DNA of 64,000 nt from Oxyruncus cristatus (lineage: Eukaryota > Chordata > Aves > Passeriformes > Cotingidae), in the NCBI GenBank assembly GCA_013399855.1, contig VXAY01002912.1:447816-511815 (forward strand). The letters run 5' to 3'. The translations under genes and the position numbers were made by a program. The notes beneath the pieces are model-generated. The model saw nothing but the letters and a program-made list of their open reading frames with translations. It searched no databases and had not been told where the DNA came from. This document shows, piece after piece, positions 47,501 to 57,413 of the stretch. The first letter of the stretch is position 1; each line of letters opens with the position of its first letter.

Positions 47501-50500
47501 CATTCGGCTCTATTCAGAGATGCTTCATTTCTCTATCAGCCAGATGCTGTTGATAATGAGATGTACTCTGGGGCTAAAAGCCTCGTTCCCAGTGATGCTT
47601 CTATAAGTGTATTGAAACAAGGTATTACCAGCAATGCTTTACATGATTACATTACAGTGAATTAAGCAACATGATAGGGAGAAATAATCTAGTACAATAG
47701 TACATAAGAAATCTTGTTAGTTCATTTTAATAGCTCTTATCAGGAACTCTTGGGGAATGCACTGAAAGGATATAAAAAAATTAGTTCTGCAATAGATATA
47801 TGCAGTGGACTGTTCCCTAGGAACATCCTGAATCCATTTGTCATAAGTACGATCTTATGAAGTCGGGGGTTTATGTCAGCTCTGTTACATTCCAGATAAC
47901 CTCCATAAGATAAGTGATGATTGCTGCTTGCATTCATAAAGGGTCACTGTAAATACTTTTGCGTTGTTTGAAAAATACTCTCTGTAAAGCTTCTTAGTTA
48001 GAGGTTAAGTCTCAAGATTACGAAGACATCTCCCCTGCCTTCCACTTAGCCACCTCGTTTTCAAAGGAGCTTTATAACTGACAAAATGAAAACGTGGTTT
48101 AAATGGAAGCTTGCAAATTGGTAAAATGGGCCAGGTACAAGTTGTTTGTTGTAGGAATGTGGAAAGAAGGGGCAGAATTGTTATTGGGGGAATGAAAAAG
48201 GGGAAAACCAATCAAGGCCTCAGAACACACTTTGCTTTTCATCTTTTCTTCAGTTCTTGGTAGAGTTCTTACAGCTGGTTCTACTGATGAACATCACTTC
48301 TGTTATCTCTAAATTTCACCCTTTGTTAATGGCTGTTCAGTAGACTGTGGATAGAATAGATATTTGTTGTCCCTAAGTAAATTCTGTCATTCTCCTATGT
48401 AGACTTGCTTGAAAGGAATAACTGTCTCCATGTGTATATAAAACCCACTTACATGTAAAAGAATGGTATGGCACTGTCCTGTGTTTTGTTTTAGCTTGAC
48501 ATACGTTTGTGCTCTTCTTGCTTAAAAAGCTTGGAGATTTCTTTAAATTAATTAACCTGCACTGTCTCTTGAGGGGAAAAAAAACTAAAAAAAATTTGTT
48601 TTTGCTAAGGAGTTTGAAAGTAGGTTTCCTTCTCTGTTATTTGTATAGACAGTCATACAGTTGCATCAGATACAAAAAATATTTGCCTGTGGCTGGGCTT
48701 TTATTTTTCCCCTCAGTGACGTAACTTTTTAGAGATAAAGGACATCTTTTAAAGAGAACATATTTCTTGACTGGAGTGACATGAAGGCAAATTTCTTTTA
48801 AACACGGTTGACAACACTTGCATGCCCGTATTTTTGGAATGTGGGAAAAAAACATTCCAACCTTCCAGCTGGCATTATTGATTTGAAAACTTATTTTCTT
48901 TTAGCAAAGTGGTAATTCGATGTCACAAAGTATTTAGTTTCATGATCATAGTTGGATTGTGGTGAAAGAAGTGCAGTGCACTCTCTTGCACTTCTGTTGT
49001 ATGTACCATAATGGATTTGGGATGTCAATTAAGAAGGCATTTTTGTCCTGATTATTTTAATAATAATTAGGTCAGGGGTGAAGGGCTGTAATTCTTTCTC
49101 GCACCTCATGAAATACGAGGACAATAATGTAGAATTCTAGTAGATCTGTGTGTGGACTTACACCATTGACTTTGTAATTCATCCTAACCACAGACCAGAA
49201 GTAAATTTATGAGCAGAACTCGTCATTCTGCCGTATAAATGTACATATTCTGGAGATAAACTTTCAAGTGAGAAACTTAAGATGTGATTAGTTCGATTAA
49301 CATTAAAATACCGACTTTAAAATATTAAAAATATTGAACACCAAATGGTCATCCTTGGTAGCTGTTCTTCTTTCTTAGAGTTTTCATTGAGGTTTCATTG
49401 GCTCTTTAGGAATTATAATCAGATCTGTTTCAGCCTTCCATTATAACTTGTTCTTGTGGAAATCAGGATGTCAGGGTGTGGTGATAAATGGGCTTATGAA
49501 ACACATAGCAAAAACTGTTAAGTGTTTTTGCTGGCATTTGTGCAGAAGTACTTAGTTTTACCTTTTACTGCTTTCTTGGGAAAGATCTGTCACAGTTGAA
49601 GACCCAGTTCCAGCCCTTTGTGAAGCTTCCAGGAGACAAGCAAAGAGCTTTATATAAAACCCTTTGTGAACTCTTGCTCCATGAAGAAATGGTGACTGTG
49701 CTGGGGGATGTGGTAAGATGAAGAAACTTTGGCTTGCTTCCGAAAAGTAACTTTAGAATAGCATGAATGTTCTCTTTTGCTTGAATTTTTCTCTTTTCAA
49801 GAAGTTTTGCTTGTTCTTTTGCTTGCAGTTTGATGATATCTGCACAGGACATGAGCCAGATCTGGAGGAGTTAAAACTTGCACAACGAAGAGACCTCCTT
49901 GACTTCTTGCAACTCTTGGGGTGCAATTTACAGAATGAGCTGTTGTTGCAGAAATACCAGCCTCAGGATGTAGAACTTTTCTCAGCTACTCACCTTCTCA
50001 TCAGTGCTATCTCTGGTACGTTGCTAAGAGCCCTATTTTTTTAATTTGATTTTCCTTTTAGAAGCTCCCTCCATGCTAAAGCATTTATGGCTCTCTTTGA
50101 GGAGTTGGTGGCTGAGTGAACATAAATTGTTCTGTTCCGTTTTTATGAGTTTGGTATACTGTGCTTAGCATTCCTGCCTGTGAATTAAATTCAGCCCTCC
50201 ATCACTGACAGATTTTGCATGTAAGATACACATTCCCTCAAGACTGCTCGCCTCTGCTTCTGCTGAGTGTGGGCATTTGCAGTTTGGCAAGCTAATGTCT
50301 GTACGTACTGCATGCCAGCGTTCTTCCCGCCTAAGTGCTGAGAATTACAAGTGAGGCGGTGTCTCCTGTGTAGCAGCAGATATTGTTTAGGTCCAAACTG
50401 AATTTAGCAAAAATGAGTTTAACGTAGAGACACTGCAATTAGAAGGTTGTTTTGCAGCTACTGAAACAGGAGATTGAACATAAATGTCAAACAAATGCCA

Positions 50501-52895
50501 TCCTCACAATCTAGTTGGCACCACAGTGTTAATTAAAAGCTACCTGCAAAGTCCGTGACAGACTTCCCTGGCTTTTTCTCCTCTCTCTCATATATAAAGA
50601 ATTTCCTGACATTAAGGTAACAAAAGGAAGTCCAGTGTAGATGTGGCACTGTGCAGCAAAATGTCAGTGTGCATCCATTTGCACACAGTACCCAGGTAGG
50701 ATAGTTTAACTCATTTGAGGAGACAGAAAAGAAATAGAAAACAGAAACCTGCTGATGTGGTGAGACTTGTCAGATGCTATTAACAGCAGGGTGTAGTTAA
50801 TTGAGTGTGTTGCATTATCACCTGACTTTCGACATAATGTCTGCTGCTAAAGTCCAGGCATAAGTGTAGCAGGATCAAGATTCAAAAGCTGTTTTATCCC
50901 TGTTGCCTGTTAGGAATTGCAGTCTTTTTGTTATAGAGTTGAAGGGCACCACAGGGATCATTTACTCCATCACCCAGCCCAAAGGCAGTCTAAGCTGTGT
51001 CATTTCATCTCAGATTGTGGTTTGCAGAAGTCAGTATCTTATATAAATTTTGAGAGCGTAGGTTCTTGATTTATTCGAGGATTAAGTCATTTATTCAGCC
51101 GGTAGACCTGAGGTGAAACACGGGGGAGATACTTAGGGAGGAGAGAAGGATGATGGGAAAGAAATCCCCTTTTCTACTGGTACCTTTTCTCAAGGGCAGA
51201 GGTAGGCAGACCCATTGCCCATCCCATTTTATTCTGCAGGCAGGAAAGGGCTGGATCAGCCTCATACAAACATCCAACTAAGGAGAATTCGTAACAGAGC
51301 TCCCCGTTAAAGGGAGATGCCGTAGAGCCCCTTTCCAGCCCCCAGCCTTGTGCAGCCTTCACTGGAAACAATCTTTCCCTGTTAATGTTTCCTTCACAGA
51401 GCTGTCTGATTACACTCTGGCCCTGCTGCGTGCCTGCTGTGATCTCCAGGTTGTTCCAGCGCTGTGTTGTCTGGTGAGTAATGGAGATGTGGCTGTGTGG
51501 CATGTGGGCCCAGCAGCAGGAATGACCGTGTCCTTGGCCTCACCTTGTTTCTCACCCAATAAAGGGGGTGTCAGGCTCCAGGGTGAATTTCAGCCGTAGG
51601 CAGGGCTTAGCCAAGGTCAGCCTGCCAAATGAAGTAGGTAATTTACTGCCAGTGGATACCTAACTTCTAAACATTCCTGTATTTGGGAGGTTTCATGGGT
51701 TGTGAGCAAAAGACAACTGTAACTTAAGCTTGAATTTTTATTTACTAATAGTCTCACTGTTTTGAAGTCTCAGTAACAGTAATCACCTCCCCTTGGGAAA
51801 CAGAAATTCCCCTTTGATAGCAGCAGTGCTTGAGCCATGGCAAACTCTGAAGTCCCAAAACTCTGAGGCCATTTATTGAAACTGCTGAAGGAATGGTACA
51901 GGGCATTAGAGGGGTGTATTCCTCCTATAAGCAAACGGTAAGAGAATTGAGTTTGTTCAGCCTGGAGAGGAGAAGACTTTGGGGTGACCTCATTGCAGCT
52001 TCCAGTACCTGAAGGGAGCCTACAAAAAAGCTGGAGAGAGACTTTTTACAAGAGCACATAGTGACAGGACAAGGAGGAATGGATTCAAGCTGAAAGAGGG
52101 TAGATTTAAATCAAGGTGCTTGTAAGAAATTCTTTAGTGTGAGGGTGGTGAGGTTGCTCAGAGAAGTTGTGGACGCCCCATCCCTGGAAGTGTTTAAGGC
52201 TAGATTGGATGGGGCTTTGAATAACCTGGTCTAGTGAAAAGTATCCCTGCTGCGCACGGCAGTGAGGGGATTGAACTAGATGATCTTTAAGGTCCCTTCC
52301 AACCCAAAACATTCTATGTTTTTATAATTTTTTGAGTTTTTTAAGCTCACTTACAAAAACAATAGTAAAATCCTTTAAATATGTAGGGCAAGGGGAGTGC
52401 TACTCTTTGTTCAGAGTGAGAGTTAAGTGTGATTTGCAGTGAGAGAAGTTGAACTGGGGGAACAGCTGGACAGTAGGAGGGATGTTTCTTCTTGAGGGAT
52501 GCCATAGAGCTTTGCTTCTGGATCAGTAAGGCCAATAGTAAAGGAAATCTTGCCTTTTTGCTGCTGCCTTGTAAGCTCTACAGTGGTTTTATATGAAAGA
52601 ACTGAGCTGTGCACTGCTTGGAAAATGTTTTCATGTCTCTTGTCTTTTGGTCTCTTAAATACAGCCTGACGTCGCTTCAGCTGATGGTACTGTGGCACTG
52701 AGCAGTCCTTTGGTGGCCACTCTCACTGACAGGGGAAGATTTGATGTCGTGAAAAGGCTGTTTGCCTCATCAAACATTAATTTGGAAATGGCAGAGTCTT
52801 CTGTAAAAGCTGTAACTATGAAAGAATCTCGATTCTTCCCACTTGTTCTTTATATTGCACTGTGTGGGCTTCATGCTTTAGGTGGGAATGTATAG
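32347..52895 (+). CDS. GSDME: GSDME (gasdermin E), complete coding region in nine exons
   Basis: Exons 32347-32557, 33677-33869, 42087-42258, 43258-43378, 47433-47621, 49585-49712, 49829-50015, 51400-51473 and 52665-52895 total 1506 nt, or 501 residues plus TAG. Human GSDME has 496. The N-terminal half (about 1-245) is the pore-forming domain: MFAKATKNF start, basic [10 protein letters not shown] at 39-48, [10 protein letters not shown], and [16 protein letters not shown]. Residues about 246-290 form the protease-sensitive linker, with DAVD at 270-273. The rest is the autoinhibitory domain ending [10 protein letters not shown]. In mammals caspase-3 or granzyme B cleaves the linker and the N-fragment forms plasma-membrane pores (secondary necrosis/pyroptosis). 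All splice phases agree and no frame is broken. The start has A at -3. Confidence 0.96.
32558..33676 (+). other. GSDME: GSDME intron 2
   Basis: 1119 bp. It includes a short tandem CCAGG tract at about 32981-33005 and no recognised transposon. An alternative acceptor near its 3' end, at 33622, is discussed in the findings. Confidence 0.8.
32981..33005. repeat. Short tandem (GCCAG)n tract
   Basis: About five copies of GCCAG/CCAGG in a row within GSDME intron 2. It is a small pentanucleotide microsatellite, GC-rich against an AT-rich background. Confidence 0.8.
33677..33869 (+). CDS. GSDME: GSDME exon 3
   Basis: 193 bp, phase 1 in and phase 2 out; acceptor TTGCTTTCCTAG, donor GTATGT. It encodes [17 protein letters not shown] through to [20 protein letters not shown] chose this start because joining at 33677 gives KP-VIVESDF, aligned residue for residue with human SP-VVVESDF and with no insertion. 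The open frame continues upstream without a stop, which leaves room for a longer isoform. Confidence 0.92.
36244..37293 (+). mobile_element. CR1 LINE, 5'-truncated, plus strand, with reverse-transcriptase remnant
   Basis: It starts inside the reverse-transcriptase region (frame reading [15 protein letters not shown], then [17 protein letters not shown]). It continues through a frame with NIFID and [18 protein letters not shown], where FADD is the polymerase active-site box, then [10 protein letters not shown] and [11 protein letters not shown]. The frame is broken by stops and shifts, and part of the coding region before the 3'UTR is missing (around 36850-36950). The CR1 3'UTR follows, ending near CCAACCTCAACCATTC. 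It is a dead copy. Confidence 0.9.
38032..38032. other. Single ambiguous base
   Basis: One N between AT-rich intron sequence and an abrupt GC-rich block (AGCCAGGCCGGCC...). It may be a consensus conflict at a repeat edge or a contig join. Confidence 0.95.
38033..38190. repeat. Probable interspersed repeat fragment, family uncertain
   Basis: A GC-richer block including GGGACAGCCTGCTCTTGTGC, then CTTCCTTCTTGAAGCATTTC and CACCCTCTGAACCAGTC. It resembles a sequence I recall as repeated in avian genomes, possibly antisense CR1 interior, but I cannot confirm the family. Its left edge coincides with the single N. Confidence 0.4.
42087..42258 (+). CDS. GSDME: GSDME exon 4
   Basis: 172 bp, phase 2 in and phase 0 out; acceptor CTTTTTCAG, donor GTAAAA. 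It encodes [20 protein letters not shown], then [20 protein letters not shown] and a strand ending CTAKTVK. This is the middle of the pore-forming domain, and length and phase match the human exon. Confidence 0.95.
42259..43257 (+). other. GSDME: GSDME intron 4
   Basis: 999 bp with no recognised repeat beyond short T-runs. It ends in acceptor TCTGTCTTTTAG. Confidence 0.85.
43258..43378 (+). CDS. GSDME: GSDME exon 5
   Basis: 121 bp, phase 0 in and phase 1 out; donor GTAAGT. It encodes [20 protein letters not shown] followed by [19 protein letters not shown], the last strands of the pore-forming domain. [11 protein letters not shown] is almost invariant in vertebrate GSDME. Confidence 0.96.
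43379..47432 (+). other. GSDME: GSDME intron 5
   Basis: 4054 bp. An old minus-strand CR1 copy fills 43574-44290. No exon or repeat is recognised in 44291-47432. Confidence 0.8.
43574..44290 (-). mobile_element. Old CR1 LINE fragment, minus strand
   Basis: Degraded but recognisable in order: GGTCATCTAGTTAGAGCCCC, then CTCTGGGCAGCCTGTT, CTTTCTCCAGGCTGGACAAA, CAAAACTGGGCACAGCACTG, the CAGTATGCAGCAAACTTC block, GGGCACACTGCTTAC, and TTGTTGTCCAGGTCTTTTTC. Many small indels point to an older insertion than the intergenic copies. It reaches further into the element than they do. Confidence 0.8.
47433..47621 (+). CDS. GSDME: GSDME exon 6 (linker and caspase-site exon)
   Basis: 189 bp, phase 1 at both ends; acceptor TTCTAATTACAG, donor GTATTA. 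It encodes residues 233 to 295: [15 protein letters not shown] closes the pore-forming domain. A loose linker follows, with [17 protein letters not shown], and then SISVLKQ. DAVD at 270-273 (47543-47554) is a DxxD caspase-3/7 consensus. The linker is about eight residues longer than human, which accounts for most of the 501 versus 496 length difference. Confidence 0.95.
47622..49584 (+). other. GSDME: GSDME intron 6
   Basis: 1963 bp, AT-rich, with no recognised repeat or exon. The 3' acceptor is CTTTCTTGGGAAAG, a relatively weak site with purines just before AG. Confidence 0.75.
49585..49712 (+). CDS. GSDME: GSDME exon 7
   Basis: 128 bp, phase 1 in and phase 0 out; donor GTAAGA. It encodes [16 protein letters not shown], then [19 protein letters not shown] and VTVLGDV, the first helices of the autoinhibitory domain. 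The start was chosen by residue-level match to the human exon. An upstream TGTGCAG acceptor at 49545 would also stay in frame and add 13 residues, but has no counterpart that I know. Confidence 0.88.
49713..49828 (+). other. GSDME: GSDME intron 7 (116 bp)
   Basis: A very short intron between GTAAGATG and TTTTGCTTGCAG, with a T-rich tract directly before the acceptor. The corresponding human intron is far longer. Confidence 0.92.
49829..50015 (+). CDS. GSDME: GSDME exon 8
   Basis: 187 bp, phase 0 in and phase 1 out; donor GTACGT. It encodes [20 protein letters not shown], then [20 protein letters not shown] and [10 protein letters not shown]. It is the counterpart of human exon 8, whose skipping causes DFNA5 hearing loss. 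Like the human exon its length is not a multiple of three, so skipping would shift the frame. Confidence 0.95.
50016..51399 (+). other. GSDME: GSDME intron 8
   Basis: 1384 bp with no confident repeat. The stretch 50932-51000 (GTTGAAGGGCACCACAGGGATCAT) faintly resembles a CR1 tail but is too short to call. The acceptor is TTTCCTTCACAG. Confidence 0.75.
51400..51473 (+). CDS. GSDME: GSDME exon 9
   Basis: 74 bp, phase 1 in and phase 0 out; donor GTGAGT. It encodes [20 protein letters not shown] and ALCCL. Cys413-Cys414 align with the adjacent human cysteines (407/408) reported to be palmitoylated in the C-terminal domain. Confidence 0.93.
51474..52664 (+). other. GSDME: GSDME intron 9
   Basis: 1191 bp, about a third of it a plus-strand CR1 insertion. 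The acceptor is TCTCTTAAATACAG. Confidence 0.85.
51897..52326 (+). mobile_element. CR1 LINE 3' fragment, plus strand
   Basis: It runs from a degraded TCCTCCTATAAG block through GTTTGTTCAGCCTGGAGAGG, GGATTCAAGCTGAAAGAGGG, and GATGATCTTTAAGGTCCCTT, ending in CCAACCCAAAACATTCTATG with a single tail octamer. It is in the same orientation as GSDME and 338 bp upstream of the last exon. Confidence 0.9.
52665..52895 (+). CDS. GSDME: GSDME exon 10 (last coding exon)
   Basis: 231 bp including TAG at 52893-52895. It encodes [20 protein letters not shown], then [20 protein letters not shown] and [20 protein letters not shown], ending [27 protein letters not shown] matches the last helices of the human autoinhibitory domain. 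The protein ends within a few residues of the human C-terminus. Confidence 0.96.
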   Translation, partial: PDVASADGTVALSSPLVATLTDRGRFDVVKRLFASSNINLEMAESSVKAVTMKESRFFPLVLYIALCGLHALGGNV

Positions 52896-53048
52896 GAGCT
52901 TTATTGAGTATCCAGTTTTTGCTCTCGCCTGTTCTTTTTTCTGTAGCTCCATAGTGTTGGTGTGTTTGGGCTGAGCAGTAGAGCTGCTCCCTTGGGTCCT
53001 TAGGGCAGCACAGCCAGGCGTTAGGGCAGTTCCAGTGAAAAATACATA

Positions 53049-53054
53049 AATAAA
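53049..53054 (+). terminator. GSDME: Poly(A) signal candidate of GSDME
   Basis: AATAAA 153 nt after the stop, followed by G-rich sequence and an ATTAAA at 53071. A later ATTAAA at 54239 could serve a longer 3'UTR. Use cannot be decided from sequence. Confidence 0.4.
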
Positions 53055-55900
53055 GGCTGAAGGGGGGGAATTAAACAAGAGAAGTGAGGAACAGAAATTG
53101 AGCAGAGCTGTTGTGGTAGTTGTCAGATCTGCAGGGCAGTAGAAACCTGATTGCTTGCATTAATATGCGTGGGAGAAAACAGCAAAGTACAAACTGCTTT
53201 TTTCAAGCAAGCAGACAAGCAGGCTGTGGAAATCCAGGGTTCTGCAATGCAGCAATTGTTTTGCTCCTTTAAGACTGGATGTGCAGAATGCCTTCACTCT
53301 GGAGCAAGTGGAATGGAGGGCTCATAAGAGGTACTTGATTAGGTTGTCTTACTGTTGCTTGGCGTTTCCTGCACAATGCAGGAAATATAAAATCCTTTTT
53401 TTCAAAAACTAAGACCACCTTAGGGATTTATGCATCTGTACAGCACTTCTGTTTTCTAATAAGTTTTTACTCACGTTAGCAAGTTTCAGCTGTTTAAATT
53501 TCATTTGGAACTCTGAGGTACAGGAATGTCTTTTGGTGTGGGCACATGAAGGGTCCCTGCTGCACACCACAAAAATGATCATTTTACACATAGGATTTTA
53601 AGTGCAGATACTTTGCTCGTTTCTTTGACTAACAGCAAAGTGTCAGTAAAGCACTGCATGCTTTGAACTATTTTGCCTTTTTTTCCATCATACTTTTTTG
53701 TAATTGTGGATGGAACAGAAATGCAGCAGAGATCACTGTAAATGTGGGCTTGGGAAGATGATGTCCAGGTAAGGAATATCAGTGTTTGCAGGTAAGACTC
53801 TGAGATGGCTGACAAACAAGCAGGAACCTATGTGGGGGTGATCAGTAACCAGGCCCTGCAGCGTAGCTGGTGGGTCCGGTTGTTTCCTGCTCTACTGCTA
53901 CGTGATCTTGAGCAGTTTGTCTAAGAAGTTATCAAAAAGTCACCTCAGTTCAGCTTTCCCCAAGGACATGGACTTTGCAGAAGAGCACTGTGGAACCTTT
54001 CCATGCCCCGAGAGCTCAGGGTAGCTCTGCACGCTGCGCCGTGGGCGTCTCTGCATCTCATCTGTTAAATGAAGCTGATGGTGTTGCCTGAACCTTGCAT
54101 TGGTGTAGATGGAAAGATCCTTTCGGAGGATGGAAGCATGTAACTCTGCTTCTGGAACAGTGTGTGTAAATGGAAGAGTCTTCTTTTGCCAATCACGACT
54201 CAGAAGTTGCCTCTGTAACTAATTTATCAAAACTTTCTATTAAATGTTATGTCAAAACAAGAGAACAACTTATAACATCATGAATGTAATTTCCATTGTT
54301 TTTCTTTTGGGGGTTCCCTTGGCTTTGAAAGGTGGTGCCACCGTCCATGTGCTCTGATCTTCCTTACAGAGCTTTGGTGTGAGCCTTCCATGCACTATAT
54401 TGTGTAACTGCTTTCAGGATGTGACTTTGTGGCACAGATGTAGAAGGGGGAACTTGTTTAAAGAGGTGGAACCCCCCCAGAGGCTGGGTGTTCTATGGAG
54501 ACATGGTTAAAAAGAAAAGGTTTTGTTTGTTTCCTGCTCTTTTGGCTTCAGATGCGATTAGGCTTTTGCCTCAGCGCAATCCACTGAACAGGCAGCCTCA
54601 GACTCGGGCAACAGGAGGGACACTTGGGCAAACAGGAGTGTGTCCCAGGGAGCCCAGGCTTCCTGCTCGTCGTGAGGATTGCTTGGGTCTCTTGGCTCCT
54701 CGCCTCAGCTGCTGCTCTGCTTTTAGGATTGATTTGGTGCATCTGCAGAAGTTGTTGGCTGCACTTCAGCCTTGGCTTTGTCCCATTAGGTGCTCTTTGT
54801 GGAAGGGTTTCCCAGCTTTCCTGCATTTGGCAGCATTCCTGTGACCACAGAAGCACCTCTAGAACAGCAGGTAGGGTAGAATGGCCTTTTTAGAACTGAG
54901 TGAGCAGCACAACTGGGCAAAAAAAAGAAACACTAAGGTAGGTTGTATGATCACCATTTTCTCTCCAGTTCCTTCTTCCATGCTTTTGAATGCAGGATTG
55001 TTACTCACGTGAACTTTAAAAATAGCTCAGACTGGGAATAGGAAGATCCAAGGGAGCAAGACAAGCAGTCTGTCTCTCAAATAACTCCTCTCTTGTCCTT
55101 CCCTAAGCTAAGAACATACCCTCTTCAGGGACCCAGTCGAAGCTGCACTGGTCCAAATTAATTCACAATCCACCTCAGAAGAGCATCTACTTGGATGAGC
55201 ATCTCCTACATCTTGGACAAACCAGCAATTCCTTGTGACAGGCTGGCCTCATGCAGAAAATGCTTTTTCAAGGTTCGATGTGGTCTTCCCTAGGAAAGGA
55301 GTTGATGAAAGAGCTGGAGGGTGCTACAGAGAGGGCTGAAGCTTGTCTCATAAAAGATTTGATTTCACATCCTGCCTTAACTCCTGAAAATACTGCTTCC
55401 TTTGCATCTCCCAGGAGGAAGGGGGAAGAATCCATACCTTTGCAATCTGGAAGGAGGTCAGCAGCCTCTTTTCAAAAAGGATGTGCTATCTCCAGAGGCC
55501 AGCAGGCTCTGCCTTGCTGCTGGTAACCAGCACTTTCCTGCTTCAAGCTGCTCAGAGCCGAGTCCCCCCGGCTTTTGTACACTGGCTAATTAGAGTGCAG
55601 GCCCCGGAGAGCGACTCCCTCAGTGCTGCAGGGCTCAGAAAACAGGGCACCCAGCTTCAGCAGTGGTGACGTTCACAGCGTGGCCGAAGAGGCCCCAAAG
55701 TCTCCCTATACATGGAATGGGGATTTGGCACATGCATGAACATGGAGCTAAACAAAATCAACTGAAAAGCTGCTTTTCTGAACGTGGAGCACCTGAGATC
55801 TGAAGACAAAAAGGTAGAGGTGCAATGACTGCTCTTTGATACCTTATTTGGCTAGAATTAAAAGAGTATGACCAAAAAGAATCAGAGAAAAAGCCAATTA
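53055..55900. other. Gap between convergent GSDME and PALS2
   Basis: No recognised gene or repeat. The stretch 54488-54893 is open in several frames on both strands and locally GC-richer, but no product is recognised. Confidence 0.5.
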
Positions 55901-55920
55901 CATTTTTTCAATATTAAATC

Positions 55921-55926
55921 TTTATT
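55921..55926 (-). terminator. PALS2: Distal poly(A) signal candidate of PALS2
   Basis: TTTATT on the plus strand reads AATAAA on the minus strand, in TTGTATATAATAAAGATT: a UGUA-type element just upstream and a U-rich stretch downstream. The layout is typical of a strong cleavage site. Confidence 0.5.
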
Positions 55927-57413
55927 ATATACAAAAATATTTTGTTGGGAATTAACAGAATTTCATCATTTGTACATTAACATTTTTATGTTTGGCTGTG
56001 TTTATTGTGAAAATATTAGCTGTGAAAAAGACAAGGAGGGGGGGTCTTAGAAAACAAGTCACAATTTAAAAACATCCCACGTAGTAGCTGACTTTATCAG
56101 TATGAAGTCACAATGCTAACAAAGTCCCATATCCTAGGCCTGCTCTACAGTACAGTATTCAAACAATTAGTTACTAAATGATTTTCAGGTTTACATTAAA
56201 AAGTTTAGCTAATAGTTAACTTCTTTTTTTTTGTAGGAAGTTTTCAGCTAAAGAAACTAAGTTTTTTACAGGAGAGTAGTTTTGAAAATGTTACATACGT
56301 CAAATCCAGTTTAATTTAATATGCTGTAGAAATGAGAAAAAACTCAAACAAAAACCACAAGAGCTTCCAACTGGCAAAACCAGTTGTGAGAAGAAGCAAG
56401 ATAAGGAAACACACGGTGAGAAAGTTCTAATAGACATTTATACCCAAACACTTAACCAAGATTCTACAGTTCTTAGCCCAGTGTAGGGCGGGAGAGAGGC
56501 CAACTTTCTTGTATTTTAAAAGCCACGGAGGTGGTTCCCCTCCTTATACCACAGTGCACAAATGTTACACATGGGCAATATGTGATGGGGAACCAGGGGC
56601 AGGGAAAGGATGCTCAACATGCATTTTCATAGGGGGAAAAAAATATTCCAACAGTTATCTCCATATATAATTGTGTACAAGACCTAAATCAACCAAACAA
56701 AAATCAGTCAAGTTTTTCTTTGCAGCCAACAATTTGGCTGCCACCCTGGAACTGTACAAAGCAGTGCCATTCATTTTGCTCTACGCTACGTATCATGTGA
56801 GAGGTCAAATAACGGAGAAGTTACTTGGGGTTGTGGAAGAGGCTCTGCTGTGTTTTAGGGAAATACTGGCTACTTGTGGAGTAATACTTGGCTCAGCCAT
56901 GAGGACAGCCAGAGTTGCACGGAGAAGCATTGGCATGGAGCTGATGCCGTAAAAGGGAAAAGGCTAAATGGGAAAGTGTTTCCAAGACTCATTTAACTAT
57001 GTTGTCCAATAGCTGCCCTAATAGCAAAAGGAACTCCATGTCCAATGAATGTAGGAAATGGTTCCAAATACTGAGAACAAAATTAATTTACTTCAAGTGT
57101 GATTTATTCCAGAAAATACAAATATTGCTGAACCCCTGCTGAATAAATTATTTTTGTAGGTGAAATTGCTTAACAGCCTTCACCAAGCTGGGGTTTGGTT
57201 TTAAGCCTGTGCAGGTAAATCTCAGCTGCAATACCAGCAAATGAACTCAAGAGTTCAGCAGTTGAAAATATGACCATTTGTGGAATAGCATCCTACCATG
57301 GAGAATTCAGGTAAATTAGCAGATACTGCCTGAATTACTTGCAGTATTCACCCCTAAGTTTTACATGTGTGTATGTGAGCACACTTTTAATATGTCTGGA
57401 AGCCAACGTTGCC

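Noticed and set aside
50932..51010. Possible CR1 tail fragment
   Set aside because: Only about 25 bases resemble the consensus; too short and diverged to call.
54488..54893. Overlapping ORFs on both strands between GSDME and PALS2
   Set aside because: Open frames on both strands in a GC-richer patch, with no homology and no splice context.
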